DNA of 64,000 nt from Myxococcaceae bacterium (lineage in GTDB: Bacteria > Myxococcota > Myxococcia > Myxococcales > Myxococcaceae): positions 62,001 to 126,000 of the forward strand of contig JAEUJQ010000061.1 in the NCBI GenBank assembly GCA_016793095.1. The letters run 5' to 3'. Of the stretch, positions 16,130 through 25,792 are shown piece after piece; position 1 is the stretch's first letter; each line of letters begins with the position of its first letter. Position numbers and translations under genes: made by a program. Below the pieces are notes generated by a model, which worked only from the letters and a program-made list of their open reading frames with translations, was not told where the DNA came from and did not search any database.

Positions 16130-18316
16130 TCACTTCTTCTCGGGCGCCCGCTCGATCACCGAGGAGAGATCGAGGGCGATCTTCTTGAACTCGCGGGCCT
16201 TGAGCGTCACCTCGAAGGGGAACGGCTTGTCGAGGCTGTCCGCGCGGATCTCGAGATCGTGCCGGCCCTCCATGAGCTTGATGTTCATGCCGACCTGCCC
16301 GAGCTTCTGCGCGAGCCCCCCGGGCACCACGCGCCACACCGTCGCGCCTTTGAGGGGCGGGTTGATCGACACGAAGATCGTGCCTTCTTCGAAGGTCTTG
16401 TTGATCGTCTTGACCTGGTTCGGCTCTCCGTACTCGAACTTCTCCTCGTAGCGGATCGCGCGGTCGTCGTTGATGAGCAGGATCGTGTCGTTGACGAAGG
16501 CCCCGCTCACGCGCTCGAGCGGCGTCTCTCCGAGCTCGAGGCGCTGTCGGCCCACCGCGTCGGCCGGCGGGATGACCTGCACGTGCACCCGGGGCTTCGA
16601 GACCACGGTGAGCTGAATGGGCGTGCCGGTGGTGACCGCGCGCGCGCCGAGCAGGTGCCCGAGCTGATCCCTGAAGAGCAGCAGCATCACCGCGGTCACG
16701 GCGATCGCGAGCACGCCGACCATCACCTTGAGCCGGCCCGCCTGGCGCGCCTTCATCTCGCGCACGTCCACCAGCTTCGAGACCTCGCTCTTGTCGAAGA
16801 GCTTCGACTTGCGCGGCCCCTGTGACGGCTCCTTCGCGGCAGGCACGGCGGAGCGGGACTTGCGCGGGGGCGCCTCGGGCATCGCGGACGAGGTCTGCTT
16901 CCGCTTCGGCTTCGGCCTGGGCTCGTCGGCGACCTCGGGCAGCTCCTCGGCCGTCAGGTCATTGCGGGGCGGGACCCGCGTCGCGCGGCGGGGAGCCCTG
17001 GCCGCCTCCATCTCGGGCGCAGAGGGCCTCCGCGCCACCGAGGTCGCGTACGAGCGCGAGGGCACCACCGTCCCCGCGGGGAGCTGGAAGCCTCCGATGC
17101 TGGGGCCGTCGTCGTCGTCCGGCAGCATCGTGGCCTGCTCTCCGGATTCGGAGTCGGGCTCCGAGAGCTCGGGCATGACCTCGTCTTCGTCGCGCGTCAT
17201 CGACGGCCTGTCGGGCGCACGCGGCGGTCGTGGCGGCTCGGGCGGCAGCTGCGGCTCGATGGGACGCGGGCCGGGGTTCGACGCGAGCTGGGTGCTCGAT
17301 GGCTTGTCTTCGTAGAGCGGCTGCGCGGGCTCGGCGATGGGGTTCGAGACGCTGCTCTCGGTCGAGGGCGCCGGCGCCCCGAGGCGGGCCTCTTCGCGCA
17401 GCCGGTCGGCGAAGATCGTCTCCATCAGCTCGCTCACCTGCACGCTGGTGGCGACGGTGCCCTCCTGCACGAGGTACTGCTCGAGGGCCATCTGGAACTG
17501 GCGGGCGTCGCGGTAGCGATCCTCGGGGTCCTTCGCGAGCGCGCGCATCACCACGTCGTCGAGGCTCGCCGGCACCTCAGCCACCTGCGAGGGCTTCTCG
17601 ATGGCGCACTCGAGGGCTGCCTGCAGCGTGGCGATCTCGCTGTCACGCTTGAGGGGCCGCACGCCGGTGATGAGCTCGTACAGCACCAGCCCCAGCGCGA
17701 AGATGTCGGTGCGCGCGTCGAGGGGCTTTCCGCCCGCCTGCTCGGGCGCCATGTACGCGAACTTGCCCTTGATGGCGCCGGACTTGGTGTTCGACACCTG
17801 GTCCGCGGCCTTCGCGATGCCGAAGTCCACCAGCTTCACCGAGCCGTCGAAGCTGACGAGGATGTTCTGCGGCGAGATGTCGCGGTGGACGATGCGCAGC
17901 GGCCGGCCCTGCTCGTCCATGCGCGAGTGCGCGTAGTAGAGGCCGGCGGCGGAGTCGGCGACGATGCGGATCGCCAGCGGGCGCGCGACCCACTGCCCGG
18001 TGCTCCAGGCGCGGCGCATGACGCGGCCCAGGTCCTCACCGTGGATGAACTCCATGGCGATGAAGTAGGTGCCGGCCTGCTCACCGAGGTCGTAGATCTG
18101 CGCGATGTTCGGGTGGTTGAAGCGGGAGGCGATGCGGGCCTCCTGCAAGAACATGGCGACGAACTCGGGGTCCTCGGCGAGGTGCGCGAGGATGCGCTTG
18201 ACGACGATGTGCCGGTTGAAGCCCTCGATGCCTGTCTGGCGCGCGAGCCAGACCTCGGCCATGCCGCCGGTGGCGAGCTTCTTCACCAGCTGGTATTTGC
18301 CGAACGACTGAGTCAC
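16130..18316 (-). CDS. Membrane Ser/Thr protein kinase (Hanks type)
   Basis: The 728-residue protein has an N-terminal kinase domain (about 6-285) with the glycine loop ([12 protein letters not shown]), catalytic lysine K40 in VVKRIL, the loop H144-R-D-I-S-P-Q-N with D146 and DFG at 164-166, then APEQ. The HRDISPQN form is typical of myxobacterial kinases. A long Pro/Glu/Arg-rich linker (about 310-550) leads to one membrane helix ([18 protein letters not shown]) and an extracytoplasmic C-terminal region with PEGA-like strands ([20 protein letters not shown]). The C-terminus likely senses envelope conditions. It lies 7 nt upstream of the protease gene and may be coexpressed with it. Confidence 0.95.
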   Translation of the reverse strand: MTQSFGKYQLVKKLATGGMAEVWLARQTGIEGFNRHIVVKRILAHLAEDPEFVAMFLQEARIASRFNHPNIAQIYDLGEQAGTYFIAMEFIHGEDLGRVMRRAWSTGQWVARPLAIRIVADSAAGLYYAHSRMDEQGRPLRIVHRDISPQNILVSFDGSVKLVDFGIAKAADQVSNTKSGAIKGKFAYMAPEQAGGKPLDARTDIFALGLVLYELITGVRPLKRDSEIATLQAALECAIEKPSQVAEVPASLDDVVMRALAKDPEDRYRDARQFQMALEQYLVQEGTVATSVQVSELMETIFADRLREEARLGAPAPSTESSVSNPIAEPAQPLYEDKPSSTQLASNPGPRPIEPQLPPEPPRPPRAPDRPSMTRDEDEVMPELSEPDSESGEQATMLPDDDDGPSIGGFQLPAGTVVPSRSYATSVARRPSAPEMEAARAPRRATRVPPRNDLTAEELPEVADEPRPKPKRKQTSSAMPEAPPRKSRSAVPAAKEPSQGPRKSKLFDKSEVSKLVDVREMKARQAGRLKVMVGVLAIAVTAVMLLLFRDQLGHLLGARAVTTGTPIQLTVVSKPRVHVQVIPPADAVGRQRLELGETPLERVSGAFVNDTILLINDDRAIRYEEKFEYGEPNQVKTINKTFEEGTIFVSINPPLKGATVWRVVPGGLAQKLGQVGMNIKLMEGRHDLEIRADSLDKPFPFEVTLKAREFKKIALDLSSVIERAPEKK

Positions 18317-18360
18317 GAGCGGGGCGGAAGCTTAGCGGGAGATCGTCGTATCCAACCACA

Positions 18361-18930
18361 ATGTTCCTGAGCGCTTACCTCGCCGTTGTCCTGAGCCAGC
18401 CGGTGCCGGAGGGCTTCGTGCCCGAAAACACCGCCGACAAGACGACGTTTCAGCTCGTCTCGGACCGCGCCGGCTGGAGCTTCGACTGGTCGGATCAGGA
18501 GGATCGGGTGCGCGGCACGCTGCAGCCCGTCGAGCTGTCCTCCGGTGATCCGTTCACGGTCTCGGTGGCCGTCGGGGCCTTCCAGGGCGCCGAGTACGAC
18601 GGGCCGGTGACGCTGGGGCTCGAGCAGGTGGGCGGCGACTTCAAGGTGCTCGAGACGGTGCCCCCGTCGAAGGAGGCGCCGCGGGTGTGGAAGGCCGTCT
18701 TCACGCCGCCGGCGACGGGGCAGTACCTGCTCAAGGTGACCTGGCGCTCGAGCCGGCAGAAGTCCGTGCGCGGGGCCATCGAGGTGGGCATGGGCAGGGT
18801 GTCGCGCGAGCTCGGGCTCGCCGTCGGAATCGGAGCCATTCTCCTCGCAGTGGTGTACGGGCTCTTCATTCTCTTCGGGAAGAAAGACGGAGCCACCAGT
18901 GAAACCCCAGGGCCCCCGCCGGCTGCGTGA
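18361..18930 (+). CDS. Exported membrane-anchored protein of unknown function
   Basis: The 189-residue protein has a short N-terminal signal (MFLSAYLAVVLSQPV), a beta-rich extracytoplasmic domain (about 20-150) of immunoglobulin-like appearance (FTVSVAVGAF, GQYLLKVTW), and one C-terminal membrane helix (AVGIGAILLAVVYGLFILFG). The final 32 nt overlap the start of the methyltransferase gene in another frame. It is divergent from the kinase gene at 18316, with starts 44 nt apart. I do not recognise the family. An association with that kinase is possible but not shown. Confidence 0.72.
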   Translation: MFLSAYLAVVLSQPVPEGFVPENTADKTTFQLVSDRAGWSFDWSDQEDRVRGTLQPVELSSGDPFTVSVAVGAFQGAEYDGPVTLGLEQVGGDFKVLETVPPSKEAPRVWKAVFTPPATGQYLLKVTWRSSRQKSVRGAIEVGMGRVSRELGLAVGIGAILLAVVYGLFILFGKKDGATSETPGPPPAA

Positions 18931-20233
18931 AGACCTCGTCGCGCAAGCGTGCCTCGAGGCGTACGGCAGCATTCGTCACGACAGCCGCCTGTCGGATCGC
19001 GCCCTCGACTCCGTGCTGAGGCAGAAGAAGCAGCTCTACTCGAACGAGCGGCGCGCGGTCGCCGAGCGCGTCTACGCCCTGCTCCGCCGCCAGCGCCTCG
19101 TCGACTTCCTGGCCGAGCGCGGCTGGAAGGGGTTCGGCGCCCTGCCCGTCACCAACAAGGACCTCGTCCGCCTGGCGATCTCGCGCATGCTCGAGGGGGA
19201 AGCCGCGGACACGGTGGCCGACGCGCTCTCGTTCAAGGGCGAGGGGGCGCGGGCGCTCAAGCACGTCTTCGACGCGCGGGCGAAGCTCGAGAAGCTCGAC
19301 TCGCTCGAGCGCTTCGCCATCGAGGCCTCGCTGCCCGACTTCGCCGCGAAGAAGCTCGTCGAAGAGGTCGGCGACGAGGCGCTCGACGCGGCCGAGGCGA
19401 TGAACCGGCGCGGCCCGCTGTGCGGCCGGGTCAACACCTTGAAGTGCACGCGCGAGCAGCTGATCGCCGCGCTCGAGAAGGAAGACGTGAAGGTGACGCC
19501 GACGGCCCTCTCTCCGCTCGGGGTGATCCTCGAGACGCGCACGAACGTGTACGCGCTCGAGGCCTTCAAGCAGGGGCTCTTCGAGGTGCAGGACGAGGGC
19601 AGCCAGCTGCTCGGCATGCTGGTGGACGCGCCGCCGAAGAAGGCGGTGGACGCGTGCGCGGGTGCGGGCGGCAAGACGCTGCAGCTCGCGGCGCAGATGA
19701 AGAACCGCGGCGATCTCTACGCGCTCGACGTGGACGAGCGCCGCCTCGAGGAGCTGCGCCAGCGCACGCGGCGCGCCGACGTGCACAACGTGCGGGTGAA
19801 GGCGATCACCGACGACGCCGAGGCCCTGAAGCCGCTGGCAGCGCTGGTGGGCCAGGCCGATCGCGTGCTGATCGACGCGCCGTGCAGCGGCTCCGGCACG
19901 TTCCGGCGCAAGCCCGACGCGCGCTACCGGCTGACCCCCGAGTCGCTGGCCGAGCACGTGGGCATTCAGGAGGCGCTGCTCGAGCGCTTTCACCCGCTGG
20001 TCAAGCCCGAGGGCCTGCTGATCTACGGCACGTGCAGCTTCTTCCGTGACGAGAACGAGGAGGTGGTCGAGCGGTTCCTCGAGAAGCACCCGGCGTTCTC
20101 CCTGGTGCCCGCCGAGCGCTCGCTGGGCAAGGAGCTGGCCGAGAAGACCTGCCGCGACGGCATGCTGCGGCTCTTCCCGCACCGCCATGGCACCGACGCG
20201 TTCTTCGGGGTGATCCTCAAGCGGGCGAAGTAG
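18899..20233 (+). CDS. RsmB-type RNA (cytosine-5)-methyltransferase
   Basis: The 444-residue protein starts at GTG 18899. The N-terminal NusB-like helical domain covers about residues 12-150 (YSNERRAVAERVYALL), and the C-terminal catalytic domain about 190-440. Motif I is DACAGAGGKTLQLA, motif IV with the first cysteine is DAPCSGSGTFRR, and motif VI with the catalytic cysteine is YGTCSFFRDENE. This is the RsmB (Fmu/NOL1/NOP2/sun) layout, which makes m5C967 in 16S rRNA in E. coli; other members act on different sites, so the target is inferred. It overlaps the upstream gene by 32 nt and the next gene follows after 12 nt. Confidence 0.92.
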   Translation: MKPQGPRRLREDLVAQACLEAYGSIRHDSRLSDRALDSVLRQKKQLYSNERRAVAERVYALLRRQRLVDFLAERGWKGFGALPVTNKDLVRLAISRMLEGEAADTVADALSFKGEGARALKHVFDARAKLEKLDSLERFAIEASLPDFAAKKLVEEVGDEALDAAEAMNRRGPLCGRVNTLKCTREQLIAALEKEDVKVTPTALSPLGVILETRTNVYALEAFKQGLFEVQDEGSQLLGMLVDAPPKKAVDACAGAGGKTLQLAAQMKNRGDLYALDVDERRLEELRQRTRRADVHNVRVKAITDDAEALKPLAALVGQADRVLIDAPCSGSGTFRRKPDARYRLTPESLAEHVGIQEALLERFHPLVKPEGLLIYGTCSFFRDENEEVVERFLEKHPAFSLVPAERSLGKELAEKTCRDGMLRLFPHRHGTDAFFGVILKRAK

Positions 20234-20245
20234 CCTCTGGCGGCG

Positions 20246-21949
20246 GTGAGCGAGCTCGTCCCCTCCATCGACGTCGCGACCCCCGAGCGGGTCTCGGTGG
20301 AGCTGCCGGTCGCGGGCATCGGGTTCCGCGCGCTCGCCTACGCCATCGACGTGGGCATGCTGTTCGGCTCGACGATCGTCCTCTACTTCCTCTACTCGCT
20401 CGTCGGGCCCAGCGCGATCGAGGTCTACAACGGGCTCTCGAGCGTCGAGCGGGCCGCCGGCCTGGCGCTGCTCTTCGCCATCATCTGGGGCTACTGGACC
20501 GGCCTCGAGGTGTTGTGGCGGGGGCAGACCCTCGGCAAGCGGCTGATGCGGATTCGCGTCGTGCGCTTCGACGGCTCGCCGGTGGGGCCGTTCGAGAGCG
20601 CAGTGCGGAACCTGTTGCGCCTCGTCGACTTCCTGCCCGGCTGCTACCCGGTCGGGGTGATCACGATGCTGATCGATCGCCGGCACCGGCGGCTCGGCGA
20701 CCTCGTGGCCGGCACGATCCTGGTGCGCGAGGAGGACTTCGACCTGTCGCGCTACGAGAAGGCGCCGGCGAAGAGCGTGCGCACGCTGGGCACGGCCGAG
20801 CTCGAGGTGGTGACGTCGTTCCTGAGCCGCCTGGCGCTGCTCGACGCGGACGCGCGACTGCGGCTGGGGCGGCAGCTCTGCGAGCGGTTCGGCGCGAAGC
20901 CCGACGAGGCGCGGGCGATGGACGAAGCCGCCGTGCGGGCGTTCCTCGAGTCTTTCGGCAGCGGGGATCAGCCCGGCGGCCTCAACGCGTTCGTGCTGAA
21001 GCGGGTCGCCGACTGGAGAAAGCTCGAGGCCCTGGTCAGCGGGTTGCGGAGCCGCTCGGTGCGGCTCGACGAGCTCTCGCTGGTGGATCGGCTCTACCGG
21101 CGCGCGACCGCCGATCTCGCCCACGCGCAGGCGTTCTTCGGGGGCACCGACGTGCACCGGTACCTGAACCAGCTCTGCGGCCAGGCGTACGGAGCGATCT
21201 ATCGGCGCTCAGGCGGGCGGGCGGCGGGGGTGGCGCAGTTCTTCAAGCGCACGTTCCCCGAGGTGGCGCGCGAGACCCTGGGCTACACGAAGGTGGCGGC
21301 CGCGCTGATGGCGGCGGGCGCGGTGATGGGCGCGACGACGGTGTGGCTGTCTCCTGGCGGCGCCGAGCTGATCCTCGATCCGCTCCTGCTCGATCACATC
21401 CGCCGGCAGGAGCTGTGGACCGATCTCCTGCTCTCGCAGATGCACCCGGCCGAGGCGGCGACGGCGATCTTCACCAACAACCTGCGCGTGTCGTTCTCCG
21501 CGTTCGCGACGGGCCTCGCGGCGGGCACGGGCACGGTGGTACTGCTGGTGTACAACGGGGTGCACGTCGGGGCGATCCTCGCGGCCTGCGCGCAGCACGA
21601 GGTGGCGGGCACGATGTTGTCGTTCATGTCGGCGCACGGCCCGGTGGAGCTGTCGATCATCGCCATCACGGGCGCGGCAGGCCTGGTGATCGGCCACGCG
21701 CTGATCGAGCCCGGCGAGCGGCGGCGCGGGGTGGTGCTGCGCGAGCGGGCAACGAAGGCCGTGCAGCTCGTGCTCGGGTGCAGTCCGTTCCTCGTGGCCA
21801 TCGGCGTCGTCGAGGGCTTCGTCAGCCCCGGGTCGTATGTCCCGTGGCCGGTGAAGCTGCTGCTGGGCGCCGCGACCGGCTTCGCGTTCTGGCGCTACCT
21901 GTTGCGCGCTGGGCTGCCGACCTCGTCCGAGGCGCGGCAGCCGCGCTGA
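20246..21949 (+). CDS. RDD domain - SpoIIM (stage II sporulation M) fusion membrane protein
   Basis: The 567-residue protein starts at GTG 20246. Residues about 22-165 form an RDD domain with membrane helices and the diagnostic RGQTLGKRLMRIRVVR and RRHRRLGDLVAG motifs. A soluble helical region follows (about 175-330), then a SpoIIM-type domain (about 335-560) with several membrane helices and the conserved TNNLRVSFSAFATG and SAHGPVELSII motifs. In many bacteria RDD and SpoIIM proteins are separate neighbours in the MoxR-DUF58 cluster; here they are one chain and no MoxR or DUF58 gene is present. Function is unknown; a membrane complex role is likely. Confidence 0.88.
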   Translation: MSELVPSIDVATPERVSVELPVAGIGFRALAYAIDVGMLFGSTIVLYFLYSLVGPSAIEVYNGLSSVERAAGLALLFAIIWGYWTGLEVLWRGQTLGKRLMRIRVVRFDGSPVGPFESAVRNLLRLVDFLPGCYPVGVITMLIDRRHRRLGDLVAGTILVREEDFDLSRYEKAPAKSVRTLGTAELEVVTSFLSRLALLDADARLRLGRQLCERFGAKPDEARAMDEAAVRAFLESFGSGDQPGGLNAFVLKRVADWRKLEALVSGLRSRSVRLDELSLVDRLYRRATADLAHAQAFFGGTDVHRYLNQLCGQAYGAIYRRSGGRAAGVAQFFKRTFPEVARETLGYTKVAAALMAAGAVMGATTVWLSPGGAELILDPLLLDHIRRQELWTDLLLSQMHPAEAATAIFTNNLRVSFSAFATGLAAGTGTVVLLVYNGVHVGAILAACAQHEVAGTMLSFMSAHGPVELSIIAITGAAGLVIGHALIEPGERRRGVVLRERATKAVQLVLGCSPFLVAIGVVEGFVSPGSYVPWPVKLLLGAATGFAFWRYLLRAGLPTSSEARQPR

Positions 21950-22021
21950 CGTCGCGCAGATGCTGACTCAGGCCGAGCGGCTCGCTTCGGGTGCGGCTCG
22001 TTCGCGCACGATGAACGGCGC

Positions 22022-22765
22022 TCACGCCGCGCCGTCGATGAACGCGCAGAGCTCGGGCCACGCCCTCCGCAAGCCGTCCCCGCCCGTCTCGCCGTAGACG
22101 GCGACGCGGTCGACAGCGCCGCCGGTGCCTTTGGTGCGCTGAACTGCCCAGACCTCCAGCACTCGCGCCAACGCTCCGAGGGTGCCCGGAAGCTGCTTCA
22201 CGTCATGGCCGCTGAGCCTGTCGAGGGCGGTCGCGAAGTCCCCCGCGCGCGTGGCGAGGATCGCTTCGACCAGCGGACGCACGCGAGGGTCAGCTTTCGG
22301 TGTCGAGAGTTCGCCAAGAAGGGGCCTCGCCGCATCAGTGTCGCCAAGGAGCGAGAGTGTGAGCGCGAGCCAGCCTGCGATCTCGGGCGTCCCGCCGCGG
22401 CGTCGGGCGTACTCGAGATCGTCACGTGCTTCGAGCAGCCGCCAGAGGAGCAACTTCGTGTAGCCCGTTCGAAGCGAGGCGACCGACCAGGTCGGCAGTT
22501 GCCTCCTCAACGCCTCGAAGTGAGTGAGGGCCTCTGCGACGCGGCCCTGCTGGAGCGAGAGGCTCGCATGCTCCAGCGCCGCTCGAGTCTGCCTGGACGG
22601 TCGATAGATGAGGAAGATGAAGCAGAGGAACAGAACCAGCATCGCGACGAACTGCCGCGCCATCTGCAAGGACTCGGACCCCGGCTCTGGGAGCAAGCGC
22701 GAAGCGCCTCCGACACCTGCAACCACCAACGCGTAGAGCACCAGTATTCGACGCCGGACGAGCAT
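22022..22765 (-). CDS. Membrane protein with TPR-like repeats
   Basis: The 247-residue protein has two N-terminal membrane helices (about 9-24 and 38-55) and a cytoplasmic helical-repeat domain (about 60-200) with TPR-like pattern (HASLSLQQGRVAEALTHFEA, then similar repeats). No enzyme motif is seen. It starts at ATG 22765 and stands alone, convergent with the RDD-SpoIIM gene (72 nt between stops) and divergent from 22946. Function unknown. Confidence 0.72.
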   Translation of the reverse strand: MLVRRRILVLYALVVAGVGGASRLLPEPGSESLQMARQFVAMLVLFLCFIFLIYRPSRQTRAALEHASLSLQQGRVAEALTHFEALRRQLPTWSVASLRTGYTKLLLWRLLEARDDLEYARRRGGTPEIAGWLALTLSLLGDTDAARPLLGELSTPKADPRVRPLVEAILATRAGDFATALDRLSGHDVKQLPGTLGALARVLEVWAVQRTKGTGGAVDRVAVYGETGGDGLRRAWPELCAFIDGAA

Positions 22766-22945
22766 GCCCGAGGCTCTCGTGATGCCTGACCGGATTCCAG
22801 CGGTTCGTGCTGCGATCGGGCGCTCACAGCACCTTCAGAGGACGAACGGGCAACGGTTGAGTCCCGGCCTGGCCACTCACCGATGGCGACCTCTGGTACG
22901 CAGACGTCGGGCCGGTCAACGTGCATCACGCCCCTGGGACTCCAC

Positions 22946-23581
22946 ATGATTGGACTCGTTACCCTCAGCCTCCTCACTGCCGACCCCACTTTCGTCGGCG
23001 AGCACCTCGAGACGAGTCGAGCCGAAGGCAGGTTGCGTGGCGGAATCGCGCTCTCAGGTTCGGCCGCGCTCGGGTTCGCGACGGGCGCGCGCGGGTTCGG
23101 CCCAGGTCTCTCTGCCGAGTTCGGGGGGTCGTGGGCAGACCGCTACTCTCTCGCCGCGAGGCTCACCATCGGCACGATCCTGGTGGTGGGCTACCTCTCC
23201 GCTGGCCTCGAGTTCGACCTCGCCTTGTCTGAGCACGTGATGCTCGGGGCCGGCGCCGTCTGGGGCATGATCTCCGGTTTCGATGGGCCCCAGTCCGGCT
23301 TCATCGGAGTCCCCATCAAGGTGAGCTGGATGCCGAAGGCGCGGGGCCCGCGCGAGCTCGGGCGATCAGGCTTCGTCCTCTTCGCTGAGGCGACTCCCGG
23401 CCTCGCGTACGCGAGTGGCTGGGGCTTCGGAGGAGCGAGTGGGCGAACGCCAGGCGCTCCCTTCACCATCGCAGGGACTGTGGGCATGGTGGTGACCGCG
23501 CCGCGCGCCCCTCAGCGAACGGGGTGGGTTGCGCGCGGCCGTGAGAAGATGGGGGAATGCCGATCCGCTTCTTCGTCGTGA
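22946..23581 (+). CDS. Exported protein, possible outer-membrane barrel
   Basis: The 211-residue protein is read from ATG 22946, placing a short hydrophobic start ([14 protein letters not shown]). Glycine-rich alternating strands follow ([42 protein letters not shown]-type segments), as expected of a small beta barrel. It ends without the terminal aromatic residue typical of BAM substrates, so the assignment is tentative. The end overlaps the next gene by 25 nt in another frame. Family not recognised. Confidence 0.6.
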   Translation: MIGLVTLSLLTADPTFVGEHLETSRAEGRLRGGIALSGSAALGFATGARGFGPGLSAEFGGSWADRYSLAARLTIGTILVVGYLSAGLEFDLALSEHVMLGAGAVWGMISGFDGPQSGFIGVPIKVSWMPKARGPRELGRSGFVLFAEATPGLAYASGWGFGGASGRTPGAPFTIAGTVGMVVTAPRAPQRTGWVARGREKMGECRSASSS

Positions 23582-25437
23582 GCATGAGCGCAGCCATCGC
23601 CCTCGGTGCGTGCAGCCCGGTCGCGCTCGGACCGGACGGTGGGACAGCAGGCGGCTCTGCGGCAGGCGGCTCTGCGGCAGGCGGCTCTGCGGCGGGCGGC
23701 TCGACGGCAGGCGGCTCGACGGCAGGCGGCTCGACGGCGGGCGGCTCTGTGGCGGGCGGCTCTGTGGCGGGCGGCTCGACGGCAGGCGGCTCTGCGGCAG
23801 GCGGCTCCGCGGCAGGCGGCTCCGCGGCAGGCGGCTCTGCGGCGGGCGGCTCCGCGGCAGGCGGCTCCGCGGCAGGCGGCTCCGCGGCGGGCGGCTCGAC
23901 GGCGGGCGGGTCCACGGCAGGCGGCTCCACGTCAGGCGGTTCCACGGCAGGCGGCTCGACGGCGGGCGGGTCCACGGCAGGCGGCTCTGCGGCAGGCGGC
24001 ACCGCGACGCCGATGAGCGTCACCGTCACCCTGAGCCGCGCGAACGGCGTCACGGGCACCCAGCGCGTCAACCTGGGGCTGCCGCTCGCCGACGGCATCG
24101 CGCCCACGACGCCCATCGGCGTGCGGGTCGGCGGCGCCGTCGTCGCGACGTACTCGCGCTCGCTCGCGACGTACCCCAGCGGCAACACCCGCAGCTTCCA
24201 GGTGCAGTTCGACGCACCTCCGACCGCGCTGAGCGCCGACCTCGAGCTCGGCACGACCGCGCCGGCGTTGACACCGGCGGCCGTCGATTCGCTGCTGCAG
24301 GACGAGCCGCTCGGCACGGCCATGGTGCGGACGCCGCGCGTGTGGGCGACCCTGCCCGCCTCGTGGCTCGTGACGAGCACCGTCGCCGGCCGCCTCGTGA
24401 CGAACGCCTCGCTCACGACGATGCCGCTCAACGCCTGGCGGCTGCGCTGCGACCACGTCGGGTTCGGCTCCTCGGCCTTCGCGCCGCTGATGGGCACCGC
24501 CGGCTCGTGGCTGTACGACCGCGGCACCGCGCTCTACCGGGGCTATGTGGTGACCGGCGGGACGGGCCCGCTCCAGAGTGCGTACCGCGAGACCGATCTC
24601 TACCGGCAGCGCCTGCTCGCGAGCTCGACGACGCCGCCGAGCACCGACCTCAAGTACAACTACACGCAGAACCTCGCGCTGCACTACCTGCTCACGGGAG
24701 ACGACCGCTTCCGCGAGGCCGCCGAGACGATCGCCAACCGCACCACCGTCAGCGGGTACACGGGCGCCATCAGCCCCTCGTTCTGGACGGAGCGGCACGC
24801 CGGCTTCGGCCTGCTCGCGAACGTCTACGCCGCGCGGGTGAGCGACGATCAAGCCGCCTCGTTCCGCACACGCGCCGACACGATCCTCACCAACCTCGTC
24901 GCCATTCAGAACACCCCGCTCAGCCTCTCGTCAGCGCCGGCCGCCAAGATGCTCGACGCGACGTACCGCTGTTTCGCGCACACGCCACAGGCGCACGACC
25001 TCTCCGAGTACGTCAACCTCGACGGCGCACCGGCCACGCTCGTCTGCAGCCCGTGGATGAGCGCGATCGTCGCCGAGGGACTCGAGGCCTGGGCCGACGA
25101 CGCCCCGGCGCCACGTCGCACGCTCGCGCTCGAGGCCATCGTCCGCCTCGGGCGGCGACTGGTGAACCCCGACAACCGCAACGTCTCGGGCGGCCGGCCG
25201 CACTACCTGCTCGGGATCGACGGAGCGAACGCACCGGACGCCTGGGACGAACACTGGGGCGAGGTGGCGTACGTCGGAGCGATGGCGTGGCACTACTCGG
25301 GCCGCACCGACACGACCCTGCGCACCAACACGATGCACTACGTCACGGGCTTCGCGGCCGACGGGGTGATCGGCCAGCTGCGCAGCTTCAACTGGCAGTG
25401 CCGGGCCGCGATCGCGACGCCGTACTACCTGCAGTGA
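23557..25437 (+). CDS. Lipoprotein with AGGSx repeat linker and an alpha-toroid-like domain
   Basis: The 626-residue protein has a lipobox (ALGAC) at about residues 15-19, then about 24 five-residue AGGSx units where x is A, T or V (residues about 29-149). From about 150 on, a beta domain resembles the N-terminal part of PcRGLX/YetA-type proteins ([11 protein letters not shown], then SFQVQFDA), followed by a helical domain ([40 protein letters not shown]) as in alpha/alpha-toroid polysaccharide-active enzymes. The activity is not established. The repeat is probably a flexible tether holding the domain away from the membrane. Confidence 0.75.
   Translation: MPIRFFVVSMSAAIALGACSPVALGPDGGTAGGSAAGGSAAGGSAAGGSTAGGSTAGGSTAGGSVAGGSVAGGSTAGGSAAGGSAAGGSAAGGSAAGGSAAGGSAAGGSAAGGSTAGGSTAGGSTSGGSTAGGSTAGGSTAGGSAAGGTATPMSVTVTLSRANGVTGTQRVNLGLPLADGIAPTTPIGVRVGGAVVATYSRSLATYPSGNTRSFQVQFDAPPTALSADLELGTTAPALTPAAVDSLLQDEPLGTAMVRTPRVWATLPASWLVTSTVAGRLVTNASLTTMPLNAWRLRCDHVGFGSSAFAPLMGTAGSWLYDRGTALYRGYVVTGGTGPLQSAYRETDLYRQRLLASSTTPPSTDLKYNYTQNLALHYLLTGDDRFREAAETIANRTTVSGYTGAISPSFWTERHAGFGLLANVYAARVSDDQAASFRTRADTILTNLVAIQNTPLSLSSAPAAKMLDATYRCFAHTPQAHDLSEYVNLDGAPATLVCSPWMSAIVAEGLEAWADDAPAPRRTLALEAIVRLGRRLVNPDNRNVSGGRPHYLLGIDGANAPDAWDEHWGEVAYVGAMAWHYSGRTDTTLRTNTMHYVTGFAADGVIGQLRSFNWQCRAAIATPYYLQ
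23644..24003 (+). repeat. 15-bp in-frame tandem repeat encoding AGGSx
   Basis: About 24 copies of a 15-base unit (consensus GCAGGCGGCTCTGCG with variation at the third positions and the x codon) lie inside the lipoprotein gene. Because the unit length is a multiple of three, copy-number change keeps the frame. Blocks of identical x (SA, ST, SV) indicate recent local duplication. Confidence 0.9.
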
Positions 25438-25458
25438 CGTCGAATAGAGTGCACGGCC

Positions 25459-25791
25459 ATGCCCCCAGCGCCCTCCTCCGATCCCACGTTCAACGCCGAA
25501 GCGCTCAAGCTGCTCCTCCAGGTCGCGTGGTCCGATGACGTGCTCGAGCCGCAGGAGCGGGACTTCGTGGCGAAGCTCGGGCCCGCCTGGCACGTGCCCG
25601 ACCTCGTGATGTCGGTGCTGCTCGATCACCTCGATCGCGGCAAGCCCCTGCCGCAGCCCAACCTCGCCCTGCTGCGCACGAAGCCGGACGCGGTGATCGC
25701 CGCCGCCGAAGCGCTGATGGCTGCCGACGGGGTGATCGACGGCGTCGAGATGGACTTCATGGATCAGGTGCGCCAGCTGCTCGGCCGGTGA
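25459..25791 (+). CDS. TerB-like small protein
   Basis: The 110-residue protein consists of helices with acidic segments [13 protein letters not shown] and [13 protein letters not shown], resembling the two metal-binding acidic sites of TerB/DjlA N-terminal-like proteins. No membrane segment or signal peptide. It lies 21 nt behind the AGGS lipoprotein gene and is convergent with the next gene at 25793. Members of this superfamily have diverse roles; a tellurite function should not be assumed. Confidence 0.75.
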   Translation: MPPAPSSDPTFNAEALKLLLQVAWSDDVLEPQERDFVAKLGPAWHVPDLVMSVLLDHLDRGKPLPQPNLALLRTKPDAVIAAAEALMAADGVIDGVEMDFMDQVRQLLGR

Positions 25792-25792
25792 G

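Noticed and set aside
18866-21157. Minus-strand frame of 763 codons
   Set aside because: Antisense to the methyltransferase and RDD-SpoIIM genes, both with full motif sets.
25459-25791. Tellurite resistance function for the TerB-like protein
   Set aside because: Only the fold-level acidic pattern is seen and no other ter gene is present, so the name was kept neutral.
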